Shown piece by piece: positions 1 to 9,187 of a stretch of DNA of 64,000 bases. The stretch lies in contig JABAKD010000016.1 of the NCBI GenBank assembly GCA_012845835.1, forward strand, positions 13,241,507 through 13,305,506, in the 5' to 3' direction. This DNA is from Undaria pinnatifida (Eukaryota > Sar > Phaeophyceae > Laminariales > Alariaceae). The notes under the pieces were generated by a model, which did no database searches, had not been told where the DNA came from, and worked only from the letters and a program-made list of their open reading frames with translations. The position numbers were made by a program, and so were the translations under genes. Position 1 is the stretch's first letter, and every line of letters starts with the position of its first letter.

Positions 1-823
1 GTTGGAGTTGTATATGTATGTGTGGATGGATTATGATCCTGGGATGGGTCCCTATCGTCCCCAGATGGCGGTTACTTTAAGTGCGATCTCCGGCCAATGA
101 GCGACCAGCGATCAGACAAAGAGGTCATACCAGGTAATATGCATATAATTATTTTCATCTAAAACTCGAGCCTGAAAATCTTAACTGCCATGTTCTTAGT
201 TCAGTGCTATCGCGTAATACTAATACTCTATCTACCAGATAGCAACAAGTAGCAGCATTACTAAAATAGCATTCGAGGAATTGAATGAGGAAGGCAGCGA
301 CACCGTGTTTCACGCCTAGAATATCTTCAGCAAGTCTCTCCACGATCAGACTATACACACAAAGACTGTCCGTCGGCGAGCCTCGGATCTAGATACTATC
401 ATGCATGGTGTATCAGAAGCTGGCTCAGTCCGCGCCTCTCAGTGGCTTCGTAGATATCATGCAGCATACATGGCCACCCCCTTGCTGACCCTGGATGCTT
501 GGTTGAGCCGAAACATCAAGAAACACACTCGAAACGTCTCTTCGTCGCCAGACTAGAGGGTCAGTCTGCGTGGACTCGGATTTATCCGATCGAAATATGA
601 TGAAGCTCGGAATCAGATTTAGGCAAGAAACGGCAGAATAAGCAGTCCACTCCTAGTCTATATGGATCGCCTGGCATTACTTTACATTCCACGCGCGCAG
701 ACTATGTGTTGTGTGGTAACGGTTTTTACTCTATCGAATATTGAATCGAACAAGTCGAAGTCCTGCCCTGCCCTACCCGGAGCATGGGTGCCGGAGAATG
801 CCGGCACCCATGCGGAGCCCTTC
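1..823 (-). mobile_element. Hairpin-ended, satellite-bearing repeat element, copy A (partial)
   Basis: This is one of three copies of an element also present at 29211-31215 and 33493-35465, here in the opposite orientation. The matching parts include the start of a satellite unit (about 1-60), a body that matches the other copies nearly end to end, and a terminal hairpin at 782-813. After the hairpin come ten bases, and then a (TA)n tract. The satellite end runs off the left edge of the window. No open reading frame is conserved between copies, so the element is non-autonomous. The hairpin near one end, the lack of terminal inverted repeats, the internal satellite and the TA-rich insertion site are all typical of Helentron-derived (HINE/DINE-1-like) elements. 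That assignment is an inference, because I cannot see a Rep/helicase partner. Confidence 0.65.
782..813. repeat. Terminal hairpin of repeat element copy A
   Basis: A 13 bp perfect stem (GCATGGGTGCCGG paired with CCGGCACCCATGC) closes a six-base loop. It is the same hairpin as at 29221-29252 and 33503-33534, where the stem reaches 14 pairs. Ten bases separate it from the (TA)n tract at the element edge. Confidence 0.85.
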
Positions 824-841
824 TATATATATATATATATT

Positions 842-1097
842 TAGAACATGAAAAAATACACTTGAGCTGTGATTATCGACCCAGAAGGTTTTTTTATCAA
901 AACTCAGCTTTGCAAGCTGCGTGTGTGTGATACTTCGATCGCGCGTGTTACGGGGTGTGTACCCTCGTGAAGGATACAGGTCGGTGACTCCGCTGCTAAT
1001 GCCAGGGTCAACAGGACTAAGACGTTCAGCCTAGTTCTGCCCGCGGAAACTGTATAACCCGCATTGAGGGGGACAAAACCAGACATCTGTGGAATGC
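842..1097 (+). repeat. R250 dispersed repeat, full-length copy
   Basis: About 250 bp. It begins with an A/T-rich lead and GAGCTGTGA, then TTTGCAAGCTG, GATCGCGCGTGTTACGGGG, AGGTCGGTGAC, and ends near GGGGGACAAAACC. The only other near full-length copy is at 38098-38348 on the opposite strand; shorter copies lie at 8128-8190, 19196-19305, 22376-22625, 27412-27446 and 58235-58625. There is no coding potential or terminal inverted repeat. It could be a SINE or a non-autonomous DNA element; the class is not determined. Confidence 0.7.
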
Positions 1098-1980
1098 AGT
1101 ATGCATGAAACAATAAGTGTTACAGTGTGAGTCAACTTTTGGAGTGGGCTACGTGGATCTACCGAGTTTGTAAGCAATTTCCTGTGTACTCCCTGTATAT
1201 GTGGCAGGCCAGCGGAGGTCCAGCCCAGGCCTGACGCTCGGGTTGTTAGTGTTGTCGAGTCATGATGGAACATGCGGTGGACGTCGATTGCTACTGTTCC
1301 GAAATAACCTCTTTTCTGCTCTTGATGTAATGCAAAGGCACACTCACACACCTGAATTGATCGAATCAAGACCGACGAGTGAGATCTGGCGTTCTGCATC
1401 AGGCGCCGGGCGGTGCACACTTGATCCTAAAGCTCTTCGAACTTCCATCTCACTCACTACCAGGGAATACAGAAACTAACGCGTGGATCCAAAACGCCAG
1501 ACCCCTGCACCCCTACAGATGGAAGCTCTTACCCTAATTATACTGAAAGATCAAAGGTGTGTGTCGCCAAATAGCCGATTGTTTTCGCTTATCCAGTGCC
1601 TTCGTGGTCATTTCCGGGTGGAGCACCCGCAGGCCACAAATGTAAGCTCACCTGTGCAAAGATGTTGGGGAAAGTCGGAATTCATGTCGTGAAAACCACG
1701 GAACGACTTCCTCCATAATTCAATAAAATGAAGCTGTTTGAATGTTAAGCGGGGCTACAGCAAACAAGAAACATGTACATTGGGCCTGGTGGGGGCGTCT
1801 ATTACTGTGAATTTTCGGTGCAATAGAGCTCGACGCGTTTCGTTATGTCGCAATTAAGGACTACAATAGACAGTCAATGTGTGTATGATGTGCATGTGCA
1901 TGCAATGCAATAGGAAACTATCAATTCACTATTGGACTTTTGTCCATTGTCCAGGGTGTGATTGTTTACCTGGTACCTGG
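1098..1980. other. No gene seen
   Basis: Only short, unconserved reading frames occur here and no repeat shared with the rest of the window was noticed. An upstream exon of the ferredoxin-like gene could lie here or further right, but I could not identify one. Confidence 0.4.
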
Positions 1981-2004
1981 TAACAGGTGCCTGGTACTTT
2001 TTAC

Positions 2005-2058
2005 TACAAGGGCTTCGCTTCGCGGGCGGCTGACGCCGCTAACCTCGCGCAACGAAGA
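2005..2058. repeat. Dispersed GC-rich hairpin, copy 1
   Basis: GGGCTTCGCTTCGCGGGCGG leads into a short inverted repeat (GCGGC, loop, GCCGC) and is followed by a CGCG...CGAAG arm. The same layout with different bases recurs at 28977-29025 and 54112-54160. Confidence 0.5.
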
Positions 2059-2219
2059 ATACAATGAAGGGGGCAGCAGAAGAGGCCCATGATTTTGTGT
2101 AACTAGCTACTTGATAAGGCCAAGAGCTACTTGTGCAGAGCTGATTGCCCTTTGCTGTGCTGTGCTGTGTGCTTGCTGGCGATGTCACGTTTTGATCGGC
2201 AGTACGGGTGTATTTCTGG

Positions 2220-2640
2220 AGAAGAAAAAAAAAACGTAAAGAGGACAGTCAATGAAGAAAGCAAAGACAAGCATTTACTGTGTGGGTCACCGGTCCACAC
2301 GTACATACCGCTACTTGGTATCTGGTATTTCGCATTATACCTGGCGCGGCTGTATGTACGAAAGAGAGCACAGCATGGCACAACACCACACCGCAGGGCA
2401 CGGCACCGCACGGTCCCGCACGGCACTACCCTGCGCTGCTGAGCTAGCGGAGTTGAGCTGAGCTGGGAGTACTTTTCTTGCTGTTTAGTACCTAGTGTGA
2501 CACTTCGTGTGACACCTGGTATGTACGAAAGTAGTAAATACAGCACAACACAGCACGGCACAGCACCGCACAGCCCCTCACGGCAGGACACGGCGCGGCA
2601 GAGCTGGGCTCAGCTGGGAGTGACTCGCGAAAAAACGAGG
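2220..2640. repeat. Duplicated CA/CGGCA-rich simple repeat block
   Basis: Two blocks begin with GTATGTACGAAAG (about 2353 and 2520). Each continues as an imperfect CAGCACGGCAC-type repeat, and each ends in GAGCTGGG-like sequence. A purine-rich stretch (AAGAAAAAAAA...GAAGAAAGCAAAGA) is also repeated around 2224 and 2645. Overlapping reading frames here come from the low complexity. Confidence 0.6.
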
Positions 2641-3147
2641 AAAAAAGAAAAAAATTGAACCTGAACGTGAAGAGCAAACAATGAAGAACGCAAAGAAATT
2701 AAGGAAGATTCCCAAAAATATGTTCGTCGGTAGTCCAAGAGCTGAGGATGGCTGAGAGGTGGGAGAATATGCCGAGGGGGATATTCCAGGGGGGGGGTTA
2801 CCTGTAAGTACTTTTATAAACGGCGTAAGCTGTGAGAGGTCGATACTCAACGTTTCAAGCTGTCTGCGGGTGATAGACAGGTCTTGGTTTTTCTAGGTGT
2901 ATTCTACGTGGATAAAAGCTGGTGACTGCCCCGAATGCTACCGCAGTGTTATACGTAGGTCGTACGTCAATACCTGGTACCAAGTACTCGGATAGTGCAA
3001 TGTACAAGTTGAGCAAAACGTACTCCAGCAGCGGGTAAAGTTACACCACTGCTGCTGGTCTTTCGCGCATATTGAACCGTTTATTCAATCCAATAGAGTG
3101 AACACCAGCACATTGCAGTACAATGGAGTTGTTGATATTGACGTGTT

Positions 3148-3290
3148 CTTCTCCCCACCCAGCGACACCCAGCACACCCTGTATCCGTAGGACGGGTTCT
3201 CCATCCTATGGTTTCTACCGCAGTCTACTGCTGTACAGACGTATGTGCAGCGATAAATGATCTAGTGTTCATACGAAGCTCCAAGTAGCC
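3148..3290 (+). repeat. Diverged copy of the F repeat
   Basis: CGACACCCAGCACACCC followed by GTATCCGTAGGAC, and a later CGAAGCTCCAA, resemble the better copies at 20238-20362 and 53758-53874. It is a weak match by eye. Confidence 0.35.
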
Positions 3291-3311
3291 TCGCGTACCA
3301 GTAGACTGACT

Positions 3312-3508
3312 TGTTTTTTTTTTATCCTCCGGCGGATGGAGAAAAATAAAGCTCTAGCTCACCACACTTCCACGTATTTTCATACGCGTCGTGTGTCGAT
3401 TTAACTCAGTTGCTTTCGCAGCCCAACGCTAGCTGGCGCACCCTTCGGGTCCCATTGTAGGTATACCGTAAGCTGTCCCTATCAGTGGTCTTCGTTACAA
3501 CCCCGGCA
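3312..3508 (-). mobile_element. SINE-like element with terminal hairpin and poly-A tail, copy 1
   Basis: This is the reverse complement of 27930-28137, about 190 bp and highly similar throughout. On the minus strand it ends with a small hairpin (ATCCGCCGGAGGAT) followed by an A run, seen here as a T run at about 3312-3322. It has no coding capacity. The poly-A end suggests retroposition of a small RNA-like transcript. I did not recognise a tRNA, 5S or 7SL head. Confidence 0.65.
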
Positions 3509-3570
3509 GACTGACATCATTACTTCGCCCTCGTGCCTTCCTCCCGCTGCTGCTGCTGCTACTTCTACAG

Positions 3571-3666
3571 GCGGACGTGGTAGTAGAATTCACTAATTCG
3601 AAGAAGACGGTGACCGCCGTCGTCGGGACGCCTCTCTCTCAATTGTGCGCCAAGAACAAAATCAAG
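3571..3666 (+). CDS. Ferredoxin-like gene, penultimate exon
   Basis: 32 codons after the acceptor CTTCTACAG, ending at AAG|GTGATA. It encodes the N-terminal beta strands and first helix of the fold, including EFTNSKKTVTAVVGTPL. Both borders are in phase 0. Confidence 0.78.
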
Positions 3667-4648
3667 GTGATACTACTTTTTAAACAATCATTACACTGCA
3701 TGCATACGGCAGCACGCGACACCACTTCTTACTTTGGGTCAGGCTTAAATTATTGTGTGAGGCAGGATGTGTCCAACAGTAACAAACTATAAATAACGTT
3801 CGTGTACGAAACTGGTTTTCGTAGATCTGGGTCGCATATGTTTCGTCCAAAATCGAGCCAAAAAAACATGATTTGTTAACTCCCAACCTCTTTAATGCGG
3901 TCATGTGCCACTACTGCACATCAACCGATCAATCCGTGCGGAGAATCTGCGATAAGAGGGAATAGCAACGTGGCGGCTCACCTTGTTAGATTTTGCTATT
4001 ATCTTCATGGTTGCTCAGGGACGACCAACGGAGAGATCTTCACACGTCCGTGTGTACATTTGTTTTGGATGGCGCCGGGCGGGGCGTCCGTCTAATCTTT
4101 TCTCGGTACGCCGAAGCGACCAATTTGCTGCTTGCCATGCGGAATTGTTGCTGAGTGTGCGAGCAATGGTTGCATGTATTTACCCCCAGGCGTAGTGTTT
4201 GAGGGATGCGGAGACGCGACACATAATGACTTTTTGAACTTTCTCGTACGGGCACTTTTTTTTTCCCCTTTTGACGTATTCCATTTCATTCCAGTTCCAC
4301 AAAAGTTTCCGTAGATATGCTCGCGAGTCGAATATCAACCTTGTGCGATAATCCGCTTGGCCTCTCTATAACTCCATACATGTTTAGGGGGCGGGTACTT
4401 TAAATTCTTATCTGGCTACATGTGGCAGTGTAGTAGAAGGGTTAACCGCGCGTACGCCGCATCGGAAGAAAATGAATCCGACACGGGTGGAGTCCTTTAC
4501 TTGTCTCTGCGTCTGCGCGCCCCAGGTGAAATACAGCTGCAAGCAGGGAGACTGCGCCACCTGCTCCATCAATATCGACGGCCGTAACGTAAAAGCATGC
4601 CAGGGGAGAGTGCCAGCATCTCGCCGCATCGTCAAGATCAAGGCGTGA
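3571..4648 (+). CDS. [2Fe-2S] ferredoxin-like protein, last two exons
   Basis: Two exons can be joined in phase 0: 3571-3666, ending at a donor (ATCAAG|GTGATA), and 4526-4648, after an acceptor (CGCCCCAG|GTGAAA), ending in TGA. The 72 visible residues form a typical ferredoxin fold: a beta strand (VVVEFTNSKKTV), the AVVGTPLSQL helix region, then the cluster-binding segment. The second exon has cysteines at its residues 5, 10, 13 and 25 (CX4CX2CX11C), which would hold a [2Fe-2S] cluster for electron transfer. The CX11 spacing is shorter than in photosynthetic plant-type ferredoxins, so the partner is unknown. Upstream exons, which may encode a targeting peptide, were not found. The lysine/arginine-rich C-terminus is complete. 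Confidence 0.8.
4526..4648 (+). CDS. Ferredoxin-like gene, last exon with cluster cysteines
   Basis: 40 codons plus stop TGA. It opens VKYSCKQGDCATC and carries the fourth cysteine in KACQGRVP. A long reading frame runs on the opposite strand here (4408-5139), but the cysteine pattern and the matching splice phases favour this strand. Confidence 0.8.
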   Translation: MKYSCKQGDCATCSINIDGRNVKACQGRVPASRRIVKIKA

Positions 4649-4649
4649 C

Positions 4650-5050
4650 CTGTGACCGAACAAGTATTACGAAGGAGATCCATATCGACGCTGACCGCCC
4701 AGGGCGCAGAACAAGCTGTCTGTGATTGGCTGCTCCACCAACGCAGGACAATATGTCTGTGATTTGTTTCCTCGCACACTACCTGTTGCTGCGCTCCTTC
4801 CAGCTGTGTATTAAATCGTTGGGAAGGGATTTCCACGCGGAGCAGAAGCATGTGGGGTGTGCACGAGGACCTGTAAATGGGGATGTGCGCGGGCACTGTG
4901 AACGTCAATCTGACAACTACCACATGCGCCTTTTGTTGGGCGATTTGGACATGATAAGCGCTTTTGTGACGCCACCAACGCGACAGGCAGCCTGTTAATC
5001 TGTCACAATTCAAACTGGCTGGCAAAGCTGCTTGTCGGCCTTTCCCCACC
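4650..5050. other. Downstream of ferredoxin-like gene, no gene seen
   Basis: The presumed 3' flank of the gene. Reading frames occur on both strands but show no recognisable domain. Confidence 0.4.
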
Positions 5051-5077
5051 GCCCACCCGCCCGCCCGCCCGCCCGCG
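5050..5077. repeat. (CCCG)n microsatellite
   Basis: A run of CCCGCCCGCCCG units directly before the minisatellite that starts near 5100. Confidence 0.85.
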
Positions 5078-5097
5078 CTCTGTTGGCGTCCTGGTTG

Positions 5098-5395
5098 AAC
5101 GGAAGGTTTTCTTGTTGGACAGAAGGCCTCTTGGTCCAAGAGAAGGCTTTTGAGCGGGATTGAGAGAAGACGTTTGGGTGGCCAGAAGGCTTGGAATACA
5201 AGAGAAGGCTGTTTGGTTGAATATAAACCAGGCTCTCTGGTTTACGAGAGATCGTTTTGGTTGAGAAAAGGTTTTTCTTCCCTGAATGTCAGGCAGGGTT
5301 TCTGGTTGACTAGAAGGCTTTGTTGTATGAAGAAAGGTTTTTGGTTCAGAAGGACTTTTTGTCGCCAAAAAGAAGGAAGGCTTTTTTCTTAGGAA
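5098..5395. repeat. AGAAGGCTTTTTGGTTG-type minisatellite
   Basis: About ten diverged copies of a 25-30 bp unit built around AGAAGGCTTTTTGGTTGA. Reading frames through it (for example 5003-5368 minus and 5150-5392 plus) show periodic residues and are products of the repeat. Confidence 0.75.
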
Positions 5396-5427
5396 GGGGC
5401 GCTTTTCCAGGGTATGTCATCTTGCAG

Positions 5428-5482
5428 ACGGACCGATCGACCGACCGACCGACCGACCGGCCGACCGACCGACCGACCGACG
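5428..5482. repeat. (CGAC)n microsatellite
   Basis: A nearly perfect GACCGACCGACC run with one GGCC interruption. Confidence 0.9.
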
Positions 5483-5499
5483 CCCAACGGTGGTTGCAA

Positions 5500-7390
5500 G
5501 TTTTTGCATCTATAAACCGTCATGTTCATACGTACGTAATCCCGCCATTTACGTTCCCTGTCTGCACACTGCCGGAGTTTTCCCATCGGTCGACGATTGA
5601 GTATAGAGAAAGCGCGTTTCTCTTAATCCCTTTACAACTGGAAAACCGTTTTGGGGACAAATTTACTTGAAGTTAGTATAGGGAGGGATTTGGGGGCTCT
5701 AAAGGGGTTAAGCGTACCGGTAGTAAGTACAGGTCGGAACGCCGATAGATTATTTTTCGGCACCTACGCTTGAGGTTTGGGGGGAGGGAAGACATCGCCC
5801 ACCGACACACGTAACAGGGCATTTTAGAAGTGATTTTCACACCGCGCTAATTTATGGGACACATTATGTAAGGGCGTGGGAGACCATGATACTTCGAACA
5901 TCGACACGAGAGCTGGCAGGCCATGCCTCCCTTCTAAGGTTGAGCGAGATATGCATAAAATCCGTAGACGATTCATGGCTGAGATTCACACAAGCTACGG
6001 ATCGATGGGAGAAGAATGGAAGTCACTGGTGGGGGAGTTTTTACCTAATTTTCTATGGCGCAAAGCACGTGAGGCTGTGGTGCCGTGCGTGCCACTTTCG
6101 GATACTGGCGTGCTGACTCGATGCTGCCTAAAATGTTTACCACTGCCGCGAACGAATTATGGAAATCAGCAGTGAGCCGCTTTAACGCAAAGCTCGAGCA
6201 CCTCCTTCATGTTCACACCACCGCCAATATGCACGATGAATGGCGGAGCTCTAACGGACGAAGATCAGGCCTGCCTGTGTTGTTCGCCCACGTCCGAGAA
6301 TACACCGCATACACACGTACACGACGGTCGGAGAAGCGACAACTGTGAGAGGGAAGTGGATTTGCTGACATTCAATTTTCTTGCATCCGACGCAGTAAAA
6401 AAAGTGTCGGGATTGCGCGGACGCGTGCGACGGTAAGGGTGCACATGAAGATGCAAAATTCCACAACCTAGGCAGTACAGAACTCGAACGCCCAGCGACG
6501 CCTGCTGCACCAACTCCAGGCTCTTTTGATCGGACATTGTGTCATGTGGTTCTGTACTAGCCATAGTCCTTGGTGTTTGAAGGAAGATTCAAGGTCGTTG
6601 CTGGACGTACCCCTGGCAGCAGTTTCTAGAAGAATCCTGCATATTAAATGAGGGAGCGTCACAACGACAAAGTATTCCGCATATCGTACTTGACGAGTTA
6701 TGAGCCTACAAACAAGTGTAAGACACTAAAGGTAGGCCCTAGCCTTTAAGGCATGCCTCGAATAATACCCGAACTACCTTTTCTGAAAAAGACGCGCCTG
6801 AAGTACTGTTTTTGGTGCCAATATTGCCTATACCTCACCAAACACGTGCCAGGCACGCTTTCGGGCAATTTCAGGCATTCAGATATAATAACGCCGTTAG
6901 TCCGAAACTCCCAAAATCAGGGGAAAGGGGACTAAAGGTATTCCAACGATATCCGATATCCACTACAGCAGTAGTTCCTCACTTGGGGAGCCCGTTCTGT
7001 CAGATGCATTTCGGCCAGAAACTGCCCCTTTCGTTGCGCCTCGTTGCACACGTCTTTTTTTTGCATTGTACGTACACAGTATAAACACAGTATGATGTAC
7101 AGGACCAAAAAAAAAAAAGCAAGGTGATAAGAAAGCCAGAGGCTGAGATTCGCAAGGAAACAAGAAATCTGGTAACCGCTATGCTAAAGTTAATGTTTGG
7201 GATGCACCCTCTCTCAAACAAGAAATCCACAGCGTAACGAAAAACAAATCCTGCATCTTGTTAGGTGTCCACTGTACTGTAGTAAGTAGTGTCTATCTGT
7301 CCTAATTAATAGGAGTGTAAAAAATATTGTGTTTTCGTCAAAACATGCCTTGGTATCTTACTGCAGGCGGGAATACCTCGCATCCGCCAT
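5500..7390. other. Long stretch without a recognisable gene
   Basis: Short frames occur on both strands. A minus-strand frame at 6462-6564 starts MASTEPHDTMSDQKSLELVQ and could be a first exon, since it meets a possible donor (CTAG|GTTGTG). I found no convincing partner exon. Nothing else stands out. Confidence 0.3.
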
Positions 7391-7393
7391 ATT

Positions 7394-7693
7394 TCACACC
7401 AAGGGCACGTAGTCCATATACGTAGCGACAGACAACCAGTCATGAAGCACTAGACGATACCAGGTGTCGTACGTCATTTCTTCAGAGGGAGGCCTTAGGC
7501 GGAGAAAGGACTCTTCGGAGCAATATTCCAAAAACGTGTTATTGTGCAGTGTGTGGTAGTGTCCGCTTCGCCCCCAAGAGGGCCAACCCCGATAACTTCC
7601 GATTTTCGCCATCCCTTGTCCTGGTACACCTCCAGGCGCAACTATCCTATATGATATCCACTGGCCGTCGTCCATCGGCGTGCCGACGCTCAC
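7394..7693 (-). CDS. Hypothetical reading frame, possible exon
   Basis: About 99 codons with a composition more protein-like than its surroundings (for example WYRLVLHDWLSVATYMDYVP near the end, many aromatic and charged residues). The first codon is GTG and an in-frame stop lies just upstream, so as it stands it is not a complete gene. I do not recognise a family. It could be an exon of an unknown gene or a chance frame. Confidence 0.25.
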   Translation of the reverse strand: MSVGTPMDDGQWISYRIVAPGGVPGQGMAKIGSYRGWPSWGRSGHYHTLHNNTFLEYCSEESFLRLRPPSEEMTYDTWYRLVLHDWLSVATYMDYVPLV

Positions 7694-8127
7694 GAAGTTT
7701 CAGCTGTTTTTTGCGTCTAGTTGTGTTGGTTTCGGCAGCACCTGGGCATTCGCGGGTACTTCCCCACCATCCACACCACTTATTCCTTTATAATGTGTGG
7801 CATCAATAGTGCCTGCCCGGCTGTGCCCCAAGCCCCTCGTCGGGCTGCTTCTCATCTAACCCGAACGCCTCAATGGCAACATCATTAACCAAGAGAACGT
7901 CATTTTTCTGTGTTACACCTTGGACTCTGGTTAAGGGGATAGACACTTCTGCGTCCCCTCGGTTACCTCGTCACACATAGCGTCTTCGGCAGGACAACCA
8001 ATCAACTAAAACATACACATGGAGGAAGCTACAACACCAACACACTTTGAACTGCCTCATAATCGCATCCAGGGTTTAGGAAACCCGGGGATAGATGGAA
8101 CACGATGAGTCTTGACAAGCCCCGGCG

Positions 8128-8190
8128 ACAACAGATCGCGTGTGCTACGGGGTGTACATGTACTCATGAATATTATAGGCCGGTGACATT
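8128..8190 (+). repeat. R250 repeat, internal fragment
   Basis: GATCGCGTGTGCTACGGGG and GGCCGGTGAC align with the middle of the copy at 842-1097. Confidence 0.55.
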
Positions 8191-8444
8191 TATGGAGGCT
8201 ACATTGTCGGTAGGGCGACGAGATATGCGCCGCGAAGCATGCAAGACATGAGACAAGGCACGATAAAGACCCAATGCCCGGTTAACGTTGTCGCACAGTC
8301 GTACGACCACGATATTTGGTATAAAAACGAGAGTAAAACGCCCGTCGAAGCAGGGCGTTGTGTGTTGCTCGCTTAGACGTACATGTAGCAGCAAGCAAAG
8401 CATGAGTATTTATGAGTGGTTTACGGGCAGACAAAACGGTTGTC

Positions 8445-8594
8445 CGTTTTGGCAGCGCCACCAATCACCATCTTCCGCGTCATTGTATGTTACGAGCACA
8501 CATTTAAATTTCGTTGTCTGTTTTGGCAGCGCCACCAATCACCTTCTTCCGCGTCACTGTATGCTACAAGCGCAAATTTCAATTTCGCACGGTG
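8445..8594 (+). repeat. 74 bp tandem duplication
   Basis: TTTTGGCAGCGCCACCAATC is followed by an A-to-T-rich remainder, and the whole unit recurs once with a 74 bp period and a few differences. Confidence 0.85.
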
Positions 8595-8953
8595 TGGTGG
8601 GGGCTGCGCCCGGCTGGCGGCAAAGACGCGAGGCAAGCATTCACGTAGAATAGGGAGAGGAGACTCATCACGCCACCTCAAAAATGTATCAATACAGCAG
8701 TAAACGCCCAAAAATGTTGGAAAAAACCAAGTGACACGCTCCAAGCAAGGCCCACGTGCACCCGCGCCAACAACGAGAAAATCGGCTTACCACTACGACC
8801 TCCCCCCCCCCATCCTCGGACCCTCCAACAGCTTTCCCGGTCAGCATACGTAGCCCCTTGAGACTGGAAAAATGTGTCGGAAACAGACTGCTTGGAATTT
8901 TACGAGCAGGAACACTTTGGAGCCGTGGAAGGGATACACAACGCCCTGGCCTG

Positions 8954-9187
8954 CTACAATAACGTTCTAACCCGAGCGAGTAGACGACGACAATCGTCGT
9001 CTGTCGGCGGGGACACAGACATGACCACGGGAAGAAACCACTCAGAATCGCCGCCGGAGGCTGAGCCCTGGCTCATACCGGCGCCTGGCGTTTCGGGCGC
9101 TGTGGGAGACTGTGTTGCTGCCGTCGCGGGGGTAACATCGATCTCCATAACACCTTCCATCTCTCGAATGTCTCGCTCGACTCGTGC
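8954..9187 (-). CDS. RMI1: RMI1 last exon
   Basis: Starts after TTTCTAG with ARVERDIREMEGVMEIDV, contains a short Ser/Gly/Pro linker, and ends LPVVMSVSPP...RRLLARVRTLL and stop TAG. The C-terminal helices and the phase 0 junction fit the end of RMI1. Confidence 0.72.
   Translation of the reverse strand, partial: ARVERDIREMEGVMEIDVTPATAATQSPTAPETPGAGMSQGSASGGDSEWFLPVVMSVSPPTDDDCRRLLARVRTLL

Noticed and set aside
4408..5139. 243-codon minus-strand open frame
   Set aside because: It overlaps the ferredoxin exon antisense and runs into the (CCCG)n and minisatellite. The plus-strand cysteine pattern and splice phases are stronger evidence.
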